NCBI GenBank assembly: GCA_023426865.1
Contig: JAEZBT010000419.1
Coordinates: 1 to 15,411, forward strand
DNA from: Actinomycetes bacterium
GTDB lineage: Bacteria > Actinomycetota > Actinomycetes > Actinomycetales > Cellulomonadaceae
Length of the DNA stretch: 15,411 nt
Direction of reading: 5' to 3'
The notes under the pieces are model-generated. The model was not told the DNA's origin and did not search any database. It saw only the letters and a program-made list of their open reading frames with translations. The position numbers were made by a program, and so were the translations under genes. Positions 6,248-13,457 of the stretch are shown here, piece after piece. Positions within the stretch are counted from its first letter, which is position 1. Every line of letters begins with the position of its first letter.

Positions 6248-6858
6248 TCAGCAAGCTGAGGGCCGGGTTCGGCCGGCTCTTCACCCCCCTGGCCAAGGCG
6301 CTGCTGCGGGCCGGGCTCTCACCGGACGCCGTCACGATCATCGGCACGCTCGGCGTCATGGTCTCGGCGCTGGTGCTCTTCCCGACCGGGCGCCTGCTCG
6401 CCGGCGCGCTCGTCTGCTGGTTCTTCGCGATGAGCGACGCCGTCGACGGGCTGATGGCCCGGCTGGCCGGCCGGCAGGGCCCCTGGGGCGCGTTCCTCGA
6501 CTCCACCCTCGACCGCTTCGCCGACGGCGCGATCTTCGTCGGCATCGTCGTCTGGCTCGCCGGGCCGGGCGAGGACCCGGTCGGCGCTGCGCTCGGCCTG
6601 GCCTGCCTCGTCCTGGGCTCGATCGTGCCCTACGTCCGCGCGCGCGCCGAGGGCATCGGCATGACGGCGAACGTGGGTATCGCCGAGCGGGGCGACCGGC
6701 TCGTCGTCGCGCTCACCGCGGCGGGCGTCGTCGGCATCGGGGCGCCGGGGCTCGTGCTGACGATCGCGCTCGGCGTGCTCGCCGCCGCGAGCATGGTGAC
6801 CGTCGTCCAGCGGATCGTGGTGGTCCGTCGCCAGATCCTCGCGGCGGGCCGACGGTGA
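6244..6858 (+). CDS. pgsA: Phosphatidylinositol phosphate synthase (CDP-alcohol phosphatidyltransferase)
   Basis: 204 aa integral membrane protein with several hydrophobic segments. The family signature D-x2-DG-x2-AR-x8-G-x3-D-x3-D is complete: D65, D68, G69, A72, R73, G82, D86, D90. These acidic residues bind the divalent metals that activate CDP-diacylglycerol. In actinobacteria the enzyme at this locus joins CDP-diacylglycerol and inositol 1-phosphate into phosphatidylinositol phosphate, the precursor of PI and PIMs. The gene is followed at once by an acyltransferase and pimA, which supports this over a phosphatidylglycerol phosphate synthase role. It starts at GTG within the GTGA overlap with the HIT gene and ends in another GTGA overlap. 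Confidence 0.9.
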   Translation: MISKLRAGFGRLFTPLAKALLRAGLSPDAVTIIGTLGVMVSALVLFPTGRLLAGALVCWFFAMSDAVDGLMARLAGRQGPWGAFLDSTLDRFADGAIFVGIVVWLAGPGEDPVGAALGLACLVLGSIVPYVRARAEGIGMTANVGIAERGDRLVVALTAAGVVGIGAPGLVLTIALGVLAAASMVTVVQRIVVVRRQILAAGRR

Positions 6859-7865
6859 GGCCCGTGGGCCGCGGTCGCGCGACGCTGCTCGCCTTCCGGT
6901 TCTTCGCGGCGGCGCCGGAGCCGGTGTCGCGGGCGATCATGCGCGTCGCGGCCGACGTCGCGTGGCTCCTGCACGGCTCGGGCGTGCGACGGCTCGAGGC
7001 GAACCTTTGCCGCGCCCGTCCGGGGGCGCCCCCCCGTGAGATCCGGCGGCTGAGCCTGGAGGGCATGCGCAGCTACCTGCGGTACTACGCCGAGGCGTTC
7101 GCGCTCCCGAGGCTCACGCCCGAGCAGATCGACGCGCGGATGCGGCCCGTCGGCGAGGCCACGGTGCTCGAGGCGTGCGGCCAGGGCCTGCCGGTCGTCC
7201 TCGCGCTCGGGCACCAGGGGAACTGGGACCTCGCGGGGGCGTGGGCGACGGTGCACCTGGCGCCGGTCACGACCGTCGCGGAGCGCCTGGAGCCGGCAGA
7301 GGTCTTCGACGCCTTCGTGGCCATGCGCGAGGCCATCGGCATGCGGATCATCCCGCTCGACAAGGGCACCGACGTCTTCCGCGACCTGGTCCGCGTGCTC
7401 AAGGGCGGCGACGTCCTGGTCCCGCTGCTCGCCGACCGCGACCTCACCTCGCGCGGGGTCGAGGTGACGCTGCTGGGTGAGCGGGCGCGCGTGGCGGCCG
7501 GCCCGGCGGCGCTGGCCGTCGCCACCGGGGCGCTCCTCGTGCCGACGCTCCTGCGCCACGAGCGGCTGCACGGCGCCCGCCGCAAGGCCGCCGGGACGCC
7601 GTGGGGTCTGGTCATCACGTTCGCCCCGCCGGTGCCCGTGCCCGACCACCTGCCGCGCGCCGAACGCGTCGCGGCTATGACGCAGGGCTGGGTGGATGCG
7701 CTGGGCGCCGACATCGCCGAGCACCCGACGCACTGGCACATGCTCCAGCGGGTCTTCGTCGACGACCTCGACCCGGCCCGCTACGCGGCCACGACGGCCG
7801 TCGCGGGCGGGAGGGCGGCTGCGGGCGACGCGTCCGCGCACGGGCCGGTCGAGGAGGACGCATGA
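6855..7865 (+). CDS. Phosphatidylinositol mannoside acyltransferase (LpxL/HtrB-like family)
   Basis: 336 aa. It belongs to the lysophospholipid-type acyltransferase family; the catalytic H-x4-D motif is LGHQGNWD (H120, D125). Other family-like parts are NLCRARPG, MRSYLRYYAEAF, VPLLADRDL and the C-terminal PTHWHMLQRVF. In mycobacteria the enzyme at this position (Rv2611c/PatA) moves a palmitoyl group from acyl-CoA to the 6-position of the mannose added by PimA. Adjacency to pgsA and pimA makes the same role likely. It probably sits at the cytoplasmic membrane face; there is no signal peptide. It starts at GTG in a GTGA overlap with pgsA and ends in an ATGA overlap with pimA. The last 30 or so residues are Ala/Gly-rich and poorly conserved. 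Confidence 0.87.
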   Translation: MRPVGRGRATLLAFRFFAAAPEPVSRAIMRVAADVAWLLHGSGVRRLEANLCRARPGAPPREIRRLSLEGMRSYLRYYAEAFALPRLTPEQIDARMRPVGEATVLEACGQGLPVVLALGHQGNWDLAGAWATVHLAPVTTVAERLEPAEVFDAFVAMREAIGMRIIPLDKGTDVFRDLVRVLKGGDVLVPLLADRDLTSRGVEVTLLGERARVAAGPAALAVATGALLVPTLLRHERLHGARRKAAGTPWGLVITFAPPVPVPDHLPRAERVAAMTQGWVDALGADIAEHPTHWHMLQRVFVDDLDPARYAATTAVAGGRAAAGDASAHGPVEEDA

Positions 7866-9061
7866 CCGTCGAGCCGCTGCGGGTCGGAATCGTCTGCCCC
7901 TATTCCTTCGACGTCCCTGGCGGCGTCCAGTTCCACGTGCGTGACCTCGCCGAGGCGCTCGAGCGTCGCGGGCACAGCGTGTCCGTCCTGGCGCCGGCGG
8001 ACGACGACACGCCCCTGCCGGACTACATCACGCCGGCCGGGCGGGCGGTCCCGGTCAGGTACAACGGCTCGGTCGCGCGCATGACGTTCGGGCCGATGAG
8101 CGCCCGGCGGGTCCGCCGCTGGGTCACCGCGGGTGACTTCGACATCCTGCACCTGCACGAGCCGGTCACCCCGAGCCTCGGGATGCTCGCGCTCTGGGTC
8201 GCGACGGGGCCCATCGTCGCGACGTTCCACACCGCCCTGCTGCGGTCGCGCGCTCTGCAGGTCGCCCACCCGCTGGTGCGACCGAGCCTGGAGAAGATCG
8301 CCGCCCGCATCGCGGTCTCCGAGGACGCGCGGCGCACCCTGGTCGAGCACCTGGGGGGCGACGCGGTCGTCATCCCGAACGGGGTGTACGCCGACGTCTT
8401 CGAGCAGGCCGAGGCCGACCCGCGGTGGACGGGCACGCCGGAGCGCCCGACGATCGCCTTCCTCGGGCGGCTGGACGAGCCGCGCAAGGGTCTGCCCGTG
8501 CTCACCGCCGCCATCCCGGCGGTGCTCGAGGCGATCCCGGGCGCCCGGTTCCTCGTGGCGGGGCGCGGCGACACGGGGGCCGAGGAGGCCCGTGCCGCGC
8601 TCGGCCCGGCGGCCTCGGCGGTGGAGTTCCTCGGCGGGGTCTCGGACGAGGACAAGGCCCGCCTCCTCAGCTCGGTCGACGTCTACTGCGCCCCGCACAC
8701 GGGCGGCGAGAGCTTCGGCATCGTGCTCGTCGAGGCGATGAGCGCCGGGGCGATGGTCGTCGCGAGCGACCTGGGGGCGTTCCGGCGGGTGCTCGACGAC
8801 GGCGAGGCCGGCGTGCTGTTCCCGAACGGCGACAGCGCCGCCCTCGCGCGCACGCTCGTCGAGGTGCTGCGCGACCCCGAGCGGCGGCACCGGACGGCGG
8901 AGCGGGCGTCGTCCGTCGTGCGCCGGTACGACTGGTCGGTGGTCACCGAGCAGGTCCTGACGGTGTACGAGATGGTGCTCGCCGGCGGCCCGCGGGTGCG
9001 GGTGGGCGAGGACCCGTCCTCGCGTCGGGGCCAAGGGGCGCTGGAGGTGGACGAGCCGTGA
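7862..9061 (+). CDS. pimA: Phosphatidyl-myo-inositol mannosyltransferase (GT4 family)
   Basis: 399 aa, GT-B fold glycosyltransferase. It probably transfers mannose from GDP-mannose to PI, the first committed step of PIM synthesis, on the cytoplasmic membrane face. The N-terminal Rossmann domain holds PYSFDVPGGVQFHVRDLAE and FDILHLHEP. Residues known from M. smegmatis PimA (H118, R196, K202, E274) correspond to H123 in TFHTAL, R203 and K209 in GRLDEPRKG, and E283 in GGESFGIVLVEAM. The ATG start forms an ATGA overlap with the acyltransferase gene. Downstream it overlaps the LemA-like gene. About 25 C-terminal residues after MVLAGG look unstructured. GT4 proteins can vary in acceptor, but the PI-pathway context makes pimA the best call. 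Confidence 0.92.
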   Translation: MTVEPLRVGIVCPYSFDVPGGVQFHVRDLAEALERRGHSVSVLAPADDDTPLPDYITPAGRAVPVRYNGSVARMTFGPMSARRVRRWVTAGDFDILHLHEPVTPSLGMLALWVATGPIVATFHTALLRSRALQVAHPLVRPSLEKIAARIAVSEDARRTLVEHLGGDAVVIPNGVYADVFEQAEADPRWTGTPERPTIAFLGRLDEPRKGLPVLTAAIPAVLEAIPGARFLVAGRGDTGAEEARAALGPAASAVEFLGGVSDEDKARLLSSVDVYCAPHTGGESFGIVLVEAMSAGAMVVASDLGAFRRVLDDGEAGVLFPNGDSAALARTLVEVLRDPERRHRTAERASSVVRRYDWSVVTEQVLTVYEMVLAGGPRVRVGEDPSSRRGQGALEVDEP

Positions 9062-9702
9062 TGACCTGGTCCGAGGCCACCCTCATCGCGGCGGTGGCGC
9101 TGCTCCTCCTGCTCTGGCTCGTGTGGGTCGTCGCCAACAGGCTGGACCGCCTGCACCGGAAGGTCGGCACGTCGCGCGCGGCGCTGGAGAACCAGCTCGT
9201 GCGGCGCGCGTCCGCGGCGGCCGAGCTGGCATCGTCGGGGCTGCTCGACCCGGTGAGCTCCGTCCTGGTCGGCGAGGCCGCCTGGGCGGCGCTGTCGGCG
9301 GGCGGGTACGGGCGTGCGGAGCTGGTCGCGGCGCTGCCCGACCTCGATCGCATGCTGGGCCCGGACGGGCCGGGTGGGCGGGACGCCGACCCGCTCGACC
9401 CGGACCTGGCGGAGAGCGAGCTGTCCCGCACGGTCCGTGAGGCGCTGGCCGACGACGACGAGGTGGCGGCCCTCGCGGCCGAGCCCGGCGGGACGGAGCT
9501 GGTCGCGGCACTGGCGGCGGCCTGGTACCGGGTGCAGCTCGCACGACGGTTCCACAACGAGGCCGTGGCCCAGGCCCAGCGCGTCCGCCACAAGCTCGTC
9601 GTCCGGGGGCTGAGGTTGGCCGGGCACGCGCCGCTGCCGCAGACCGTGGAGATCGACGACGACTGGCCCGAGGCGCTGCGCAGGGTGGCGCAGGCCGCTT
9701 GA
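9058..9702 (+). CDS. LemA-like membrane-anchored protein of unknown function
   Basis: 214 aa. One N-terminal transmembrane segment (about residues 7-27, very Leu/Val/Trp-rich) is followed by a charged, helix-rich cytoplasmic or periplasmic part. The segment RAALENQLVRRASAAAELAS resembles the QLKRRADLIPNLV helix of LemA proteins, and ARRFHNEAVAQAQ resembles LemA's C-terminal YNDAV helix, so I see a divergent LemA fold; this is by eye. The middle (about residues 95-125) is Asp/Pro/Gly-rich. GGAGG lies 10 bases before the GTG at 9058, which overlaps the pimA stop (GTGA); ATG at 9061 is an equally possible start. It is the last gene of the thrS-pimA chain. From memory, the mycobacterial gene at this position (Rv2609c) encodes a membrane protein with a Nudix signature; here no Nudix box is present. 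Function unknown. Confidence 0.7.
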   Translation: MMTWSEATLIAAVALLLLLWLVWVVANRLDRLHRKVGTSRAALENQLVRRASAAAELASSGLLDPVSSVLVGEAAWAALSAGGYGRAELVAALPDLDRMLGPDGPGGRDADPLDPDLAESELSRTVREALADDDEVAALAAEPGGTELVAALAAAWYRVQLARRFHNEAVAQAQRVRHKLVVRGLRLAGHAPLPQTVEIDDDWPEALRRVAQAA

Positions 9703-9758
9703 CCCGGCCTGCGGGCCCGGCCACCGAAATGCCGGAGAGGCCCGTCCACGGCCAGCAT

Positions 9759-9764
9759 TAGGAT
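9759..9764 (+). promoter_or_regulatory. Candidate -10 box of the pdxS operon
   Basis: TAGGAT at 9759-9764 is the only good -10-like motif in the 158-base gap between the LemA-like gene and pdxS, and the identical hexamer precedes pdxT. A start near 9771 would give a leader of about 90 bases, very rich in C and G, in which I recognise no riboswitch. The -35 region is not convincing. Just upstream, at 9703-9720, a short CCCGG-rich inverted repeat could end the preceding operon weakly. Confidence 0.45.
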
Positions 9765-9860
9765 GACGGCACCGCCGCCGGTCCACCCGGACGGCACCCG
9801 TGCCCGGCCGAGCCGGCCCGCGCGCCCCCGCCGACGACGGCACCCACCACCGACCGAGGG

Positions 9861-10763
9861 ATGAACGTGAGCGACAACCCCACGATGATCGGCACCGCGA
9901 AGGTCAAGCGCGGCATGGCCGAGATGCTCAAGGGCGGCGTGATCATGGACGTGGTCACCGCTGAGCAGGCCAAGATCGCCGAGGACGCCGGGGCCGTCGC
10001 CGTCATGGCCCTCGAGCGGGTTCCCGCCGACATCCGCGCGCAGGGCGGCGTCGCCAGGATGAGCGACCCCGACCTCGTCCAGGGCATCATCGACGCCGTC
10101 TCCATCCCGGTCATGGCCAAGGCACGGATCGGGCACTTCGTCGAGGCGCAGGTGCTGCAGTCCCTCGGCGTCGACTACGTCGACGAGTCCGAGGTGCTCA
10201 CGCCGGCCGACTACACCCACCACATCGACAAGTGGGCGTTCACCGTGCCGTTCGTCTGCGGCGCGACCAACCTCGGCGAGGCGCTGCGCCGCATCACCGA
10301 GGGTGCGGCGATGATCCGCTCCAAGGGTGAGGCCGGCACGGGCGACGTCTCGAACGCGACCACGCACATGCGGCAGATCCGCGACGAGATCCGCCGCCTC
10401 ACGTCGCTGCCGGAGGACGAGCTGTACGTCGCGGCCAAGGAGCTCCAGGCGCCGTACGACCTGGTCAAGGAGATCGCCCAGACCGGCACGCTGCCGGTCG
10501 TCCTGTTCACCGCCGGCGGCATCGCCACCCCGGCGGACGCGGCGATGATGATGCAGCTCGGCGCTGAGGGCGTCTTCGTCGGCTCCGGCATCTTCAAGTC
10601 CGGTGACCCCGCCAAGCGCGCCGCCGCGATCGTCAAGGCGACGACGTTCTTCGACGACCCGGGCGTCATCGCCGACGTCTCCCGCGGCCTCGGCGAGGCC
10701 ATGGTGGGCATCAACGTCGAGGACGTCCCCGAGCCGCACCGCCTGGCCGAGCGGGGCTGGTGA
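9861..10763 (+). CDS. pdxS: Pyridoxal 5'-phosphate synthase subunit PdxS
   Basis: 300 aa, full length. PdxS is the synthase subunit of the PdxS-PdxT complex, which makes PLP from ribose 5-phosphate, glyceraldehyde 3-phosphate and ammonia in the DXP-independent pathway. Key residues match B. subtilis Pdx1 with a constant shift of six: D30 in IMDVVT, K87 in VMAKARIGH and K155 in RSKGEAGTGDV. GTPADAAMMM-like and GVFVGSGIFKS segments form the phosphate site. Start choice: ATG at 9861 gives the listed form, but GAGGG (9856-9860) touches it directly; GTG at 9867 has better ribosome-site spacing (6 bases) and may be the true start. The last bases GTGA also start the Nudix gene. The ammonia-supplying pdxT lies 2.7 kb downstream in a separate unit. 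Confidence 0.97.
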   Translation: MNVSDNPTMIGTAKVKRGMAEMLKGGVIMDVVTAEQAKIAEDAGAVAVMALERVPADIRAQGGVARMSDPDLVQGIIDAVSIPVMAKARIGHFVEAQVLQSLGVDYVDESEVLTPADYTHHIDKWAFTVPFVCGATNLGEALRRITEGAAMIRSKGEAGTGDVSNATTHMRQIRDEIRRLTSLPEDELYVAAKELQAPYDLVKEIAQTGTLPVVLFTAGGIATPADAAMMMQLGAEGVFVGSGIFKSGDPAKRAAAIVKATTFFDDPGVIADVSRGLGEAMVGINVEDVPEPHRLAERGW

Positions 10764-11350
10764 CGGCCCGGATCCCGCGCAAGGCCGCGGAGCCGGGGCC
10801 GACCGGTGCGGGCGTGACGCAGCTCGGCACGGACTGGGTCGAGGGTCCTGACGGGGTCCCTTTCCGGCGCGGGGCGCGGCTCATCCTGCTGGACGCGGCG
10901 GGCCGCGTGCTGATGGTGCGCGGGCACGACGTCGACGACCCGTCGCGGAGCTGGTGGTTCACCGTGGGCGGCGGCATCGACCCCGGCGAGACGGCCGTCG
11001 CGGCGGCGGTGCGCGAGCTGCGCGAGGAGACAGGGCTGGTCGTCGACCCGGCCGACGTGGTCGGACCGGTGGCGCGCCGCCGCGCCGTGTTCGACTTCGC
11101 GGCCCGCACCGTGCGTCAGGACGAGGCGTTCTTCCTCGCCCGCCTGCCTGAGCCCGGCCCCATCGAGACGCACGGCTGGACCGACGTCGAGCGCGGCTTC
11201 ATGGATGAGGTCCGCTGGTGGGACCTCGACGCGCTGGAGGTGGTCGCCGAGGAGGTGTTCCCCGAGGCATTCGTGCCCCTGGTGCGCGAGCTCCTGGACG
11301 GGTGGGACGGCGTCGTGCGCGACCTGCCGGACGAGGGGCTCGTCGACTGA
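10760..11350 (+). CDS. Nudix hydrolase
   Basis: 196 aa. The Nudix box G-x5-E-x7-REL-x-EE-x-GL is complete at about residues 71-93 (G71, E77, R85, E86, E89, E90, G92, L93), so metal-dependent hydrolysis of a nucleoside diphosphate linked to some group is expected. The strand ARLILLDAAGRVLMVRG precedes it and RWWDLDALE follows, as in standard Nudix folds. The substrate cannot be told from sequence. It overlaps pdxS by four bases (GTGA), so it is probably co-translated with the PLP synthase gene; whether it has a role in vitamin B6 or in cleaning damaged nucleotides is open. It converges on the membrane protein gene with only 24 bases between the stops and no clear terminator. Confidence 0.9.
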   Translation: MTARIPRKAAEPGPTGAGVTQLGTDWVEGPDGVPFRRGARLILLDAAGRVLMVRGHDVDDPSRSWWFTVGGGIDPGETAVAAAVRELREETGLVVDPADVVGPVARRRAVFDFAARTVRQDEAFFLARLPEPGPIETHGWTDVERGFMDEVRWWDLDALEVVAEEVFPEAFVPLVRELLDGWDGVVRDLPDEGLVD

Positions 11351-11374
11351 CGAGGCCATCGCCCGCGCGCGTGC

Positions 11375-12112
11375 CTACCGCAGGCCGAGGCTCCGGGCGT
11401 TGCCCCGCCGCACGCCCCACATGATCCCGCCGACGACGAGCAGGACGAGCGCGACCACGCCACCGAAGACGCCGCCGAGGATGCCCGCGACGCCACCGAA
11501 GAGGCCGCCGAGGAAGCCGCCGAGCCCCTCGTCCTCGACGACGAAGAGGCGCGTGTCCGCGTCGCCGACGGCGTCGGAGTCGACGACGTACGTGCCGGCC
11601 CGGGCGGATGTGAACGAGGCGATGGCCTCGGCGTGCGTGCCGCCCATCGTCACGGTCGAGCTGTACGACGGCCCGCGCACGTCGACGCGGCGCCCGTCGG
11701 GCGAGGTCACCGACGGGTCGGCGACGCGCAACGACCAGCCCGAGTCCTGCACGAGGTAGATCGCGTAGGACGTGTCCGCGGCGAGGTCGACCTCACCGGC
11801 ACCCGGGACGTCGACCACGCCGACCACCGCGTCGCCGGGTGACCCGTCCAGCTCGAGCACGTCGGTCGGCAGCGTGCGCGCGACAGCGAGTCCGCCGACG
11901 ACGAGCAGCGCGATCGCGGCGAGGAGGGCGACGACGCCGAGCACGACGGTGATCTTCGGGCCGGTGGTGGAGGTCTTCTGCGGCCGCTGGGGTGCGCCGT
12001 ACGGCTGCGTGTAGCCGTACGGCCCGTACGCAGGCTGACCGTACGGAGGCTGACCGTAGGGACGCTGACCGTACGGAGGCGGTCCGTAGGGAGGCTGTGT
12101 GGCGCCGCTCAC
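11375..12112 (-). CDS. Membrane protein with Pro-Tyr-Gly repeat tail and glycine-zipper segment
   Basis: 245 aa, family not recognised. Residues 1-40 are a low-complexity tail of repeated PYG units (QPPYG, PPPYG, QRPYG, QPAYG). A transmembrane segment spans about 53-77. The middle part (about 80-195) is rich in Asp, Ser, Thr and Val and predicted to be beta-rich, probably outside the membrane. A second, unusually long hydrophobic segment (about 197-232) has Gly-Gly pairs at 198, 202, 206, 213 and 217, a glycine-zipper spacing. The C-terminus is basic (GVRRGNARS). The topology suggests both ends inside. The start is GTG at 12112, with TACGAT 7 bases upstream, so the mRNA is probably leaderless. 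Pro/Tyr/Gly tails like this are common on actinobacterial membrane proteins and do not define a function. Confidence 0.75.
   Translation of the reverse strand: MSGATQPPYGPPPYGQRPYGQPPYGQPAYGPYGYTQPYGAPQRPQKTSTTGPKITVVLGVVALLAAIALLVVGGLAVARTLPTDVLELDGSPGDAVVGVVDVPGAGEVDLAADTSYAIYLVQDSGWSLRVADPSVTSPDGRRVDVRGPSYSSTVTMGGTHAEAIASFTSARAGTYVVDSDAVGDADTRLFVVEDEGLGGFLGGLFGGVAGILGGVFGGVVALVLLVVGGIMWGVRRGNARSLGLR
12014..12096 (-). repeat. Imperfect 15-bp tandem repeats encoding QPPYG units
   Basis: On the minus strand, units close to CAGCCTCCGTACGGT recur about six times with small changes, in frame, encoding PYG-containing pentapeptides. Each unit carries a CCGTACGG-like core. Such repeats can change copy number by slippage without breaking the frame. 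Confidence 0.75.
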
Positions 12113-12119
12113 ACTCGCG

Positions 12120-12125
12120 ATCGTA
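12120..12125 (-). promoter_or_regulatory. -10 box of the leaderless membrane protein gene
   Basis: TACGAT on the minus strand ends 7 bases before the GTG start at 12112. This spacing puts the transcript start at the initiation codon. No ribosome binding site is visible upstream of the GTG. Confidence 0.55.
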
Positions 12126-12139
12126 TCCGTGGCGACTTC

Positions 12140-12155
12140 CGTACTGATCGGTACG
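12140..12155. promoter_or_regulatory. Candidate operator between divergent promoters
   Basis: CGTAC (12140-12144) and GTACG (12151-12155) form an inverted repeat around a 6-base centre. It lies in the 74-base divergent gap, over the expected -35 regions of both the membrane protein promoter and the aminotransferase promoter. A shared dimeric regulator is possible, but the arms are short. Confidence 0.3.
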
Positions 12156-12174
12156 CATGTGCCCGCCGGGCGGA

Positions 12175-12180
12175 TAGCGT
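12175..12180 (+). promoter_or_regulatory. -10 box of the leaderless aminotransferase gene
   Basis: TAGCGT is followed after 6 bases by the ATG at 12187, placing the transcript start at the start codon. No ribosome binding site precedes the ATG, which supports a leaderless mRNA. Confidence 0.6.
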
Positions 12181-12186
12181 GCTGGC

Positions 12187-13413
12187 ATGCCGATCATCAC
12201 GTCGCCGGTCGCGGCCATCCCGCGCAGCGGCATCCGCACGCTCATGGAGCTCGCGCTCCGCGACCCGGAGGCCATCCGCCTCGAGGTCGGCGAGCCGAAC
12301 ATGACCACCCCCGAGCACGTCATCGCCGCGGCCGCCGCCGACGCACGGGCGGGCCACACGGGGTACTCGTCGAGCACGGGTCTCGCCGAGCTGCGCGAGG
12401 CCCTCGCCGGGCGCGTCACCGCCACCACCGGCCGGTCGACGACCGCCGACGAGGTCGTGGTGACGCACGGCGCGATGCACGGCCTGACGATGGCGCTCGC
12501 GTCGGCCCTCGCGCCCGGCGAGGAGGTCCTGCTGCCCGACCCGGAGTTCCCGAACTGGCGCATGGCTGCGGTCTCGGCCGGGCTGGCGGTGGGGACCTAC
12601 CCGACTCGGGCCTCCGCCGGCTTCGTGCCCGACCCGGCGGACGTCGAGCGTGCCGTGACCCCGCGGACACGGGCGATCGTGGTGTGCTCCCCGAACAACC
12701 CGACCGGAGCGGTGTACCCGCGGGCCGTGCTCGAGGGGATCGTGGACGTCGCGCGGCGCCACGACCTGTGGGTCCTGTCGGACGAGTGCTACGAGGAGTT
12801 CACGTTCGACGCCCCGCACGAGGGCGTGACGCGGCTCGACACCGATGGCCGGGTGCTCAGCTTCTTCACGTTCTCCAAGGCCCACGCCATGACCGGCTGG
12901 CGGGTCGGGTACGTCGTCGTGCCGGACCCCACGCTGCACGACCTCATCGGCCAGCTCGCCGAGGCGACCATCTCGTGCCCCTCGACCATCGGGCAGAGGG
13001 CGGCCCTCGCGGCCCTCCGAGGGCCGCAGGACCACGTCGTCGCGGCCCGCGACGCGTACCGCGAGCGGCGGGACGCCGCAGTGAGCCTCCTCGAGGCGCG
13101 CGGGATCCGGTGCGTCCGACCGGCGGGCGCGTTCTACCTCATGGTCGACGTCTCGGCCGCGACGAGCGACAGCGACGCGTTCGCGCGGCGGCTGCTCGCC
13201 GACCGGCACGTCGCGGTGGCGCCGGGGTCGACGTTCGGCGCGGGCGCGCACGGGTTCGTGCGGGTCTCGCTGGCCGCCGGCCGGGACGCGGTGCTCGAGG
13301 GCCTGGAGCGGCTGGCGGAGCAGGTGCACGCGTGGTCGGCCGAGGTCGGCCCGCCGGCCCCTCCCGGCGCCGCGGGGCGCACGGACGTCGGGGACCGCGT
13401 CCCGGCCCACTGA
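12187..13413 (+). CDS. Pyridoxal phosphate-dependent aminotransferase, class I/II (fold type I)
   Basis: 408 aa. It transfers an amino group between an amino acid and a 2-oxo acid using PLP. Visible motifs are LEVGEPNM near the N-terminus, GYSSSTGLAELREALA, SPNNPTGAVYP (N171), SDECYEEFTF (D199, Y202), the PLP lysine in FTFSKAHAMTGWRVGY (K231), and the carboxylate-binding arginine in HGFVRVSLA (R359). It most resembles the aspartate/aromatic aminotransferase group, but the amino donor cannot be told from these motifs. The ATG is placed by the -10 box just upstream. The last 25 residues (Pro/Gly/Ala-rich) are probably unstructured. It is divergent from the membrane protein gene and lies just before pdxT; as a PLP user it may benefit from that neighbourhood, though this is only an inference. 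Confidence 0.9.
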   Translation: MPIITSPVAAIPRSGIRTLMELALRDPEAIRLEVGEPNMTTPEHVIAAAAADARAGHTGYSSSTGLAELREALAGRVTATTGRSTTADEVVVTHGAMHGLTMALASALAPGEEVLLPDPEFPNWRMAAVSAGLAVGTYPTRASAGFVPDPADVERAVTPRTRAIVVCSPNNPTGAVYPRAVLEGIVDVARRHDLWVLSDECYEEFTFDAPHEGVTRLDTDGRVLSFFTFSKAHAMTGWRVGYVVVPDPTLHDLIGQLAEATISCPSTIGQRAALAALRGPQDHVVAARDAYRERRDAAVSLLEARGIRCVRPAGAFYLMVDVSAATSDSDAFARRLLADRHVAVAPGSTFGAGAHGFVRVSLAAGRDAVLEGLERLAEQVHAWSAEVGPPAPPGAAGRTDVGDRVPAH

Positions 13414-13427
13414 CCCCGTCGCGGGGT
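13413..13427. terminator. Small hairpin between the aminotransferase gene and pdxT
   Basis: ACCCCG (13413-13418) pairs with CGGGGT (13422-13427) around a 3-base loop. It begins on the last base of the aminotransferase stop codon and lies just before the pdxT promoter. It is short, has no T-run, and may be only a weak terminator. Confidence 0.35.
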
Positions 13428-13443
13428 GCGGTGGCCGACGACG

Positions 13444-13449
13444 TAGGAT
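13444..13449 (+). promoter_or_regulatory. -10 box of leaderless pdxT
   Basis: TAGGAT is followed by 8 bases and the GTG start of pdxT at 13458. The same hexamer occurs upstream of pdxS. No purine-rich ribosome site precedes the GTG. Confidence 0.55.
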
Positions 13450-13457
13450 CGCCCACC

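Noticed and set aside
8943..10739. Very long minus-strand open frame opposite the LemA-like gene and pdxS
   Set aside because: It covers pdxS, whose motifs are unmistakable, and its own translation has no motif; long antisense frames are expected at this GC content.
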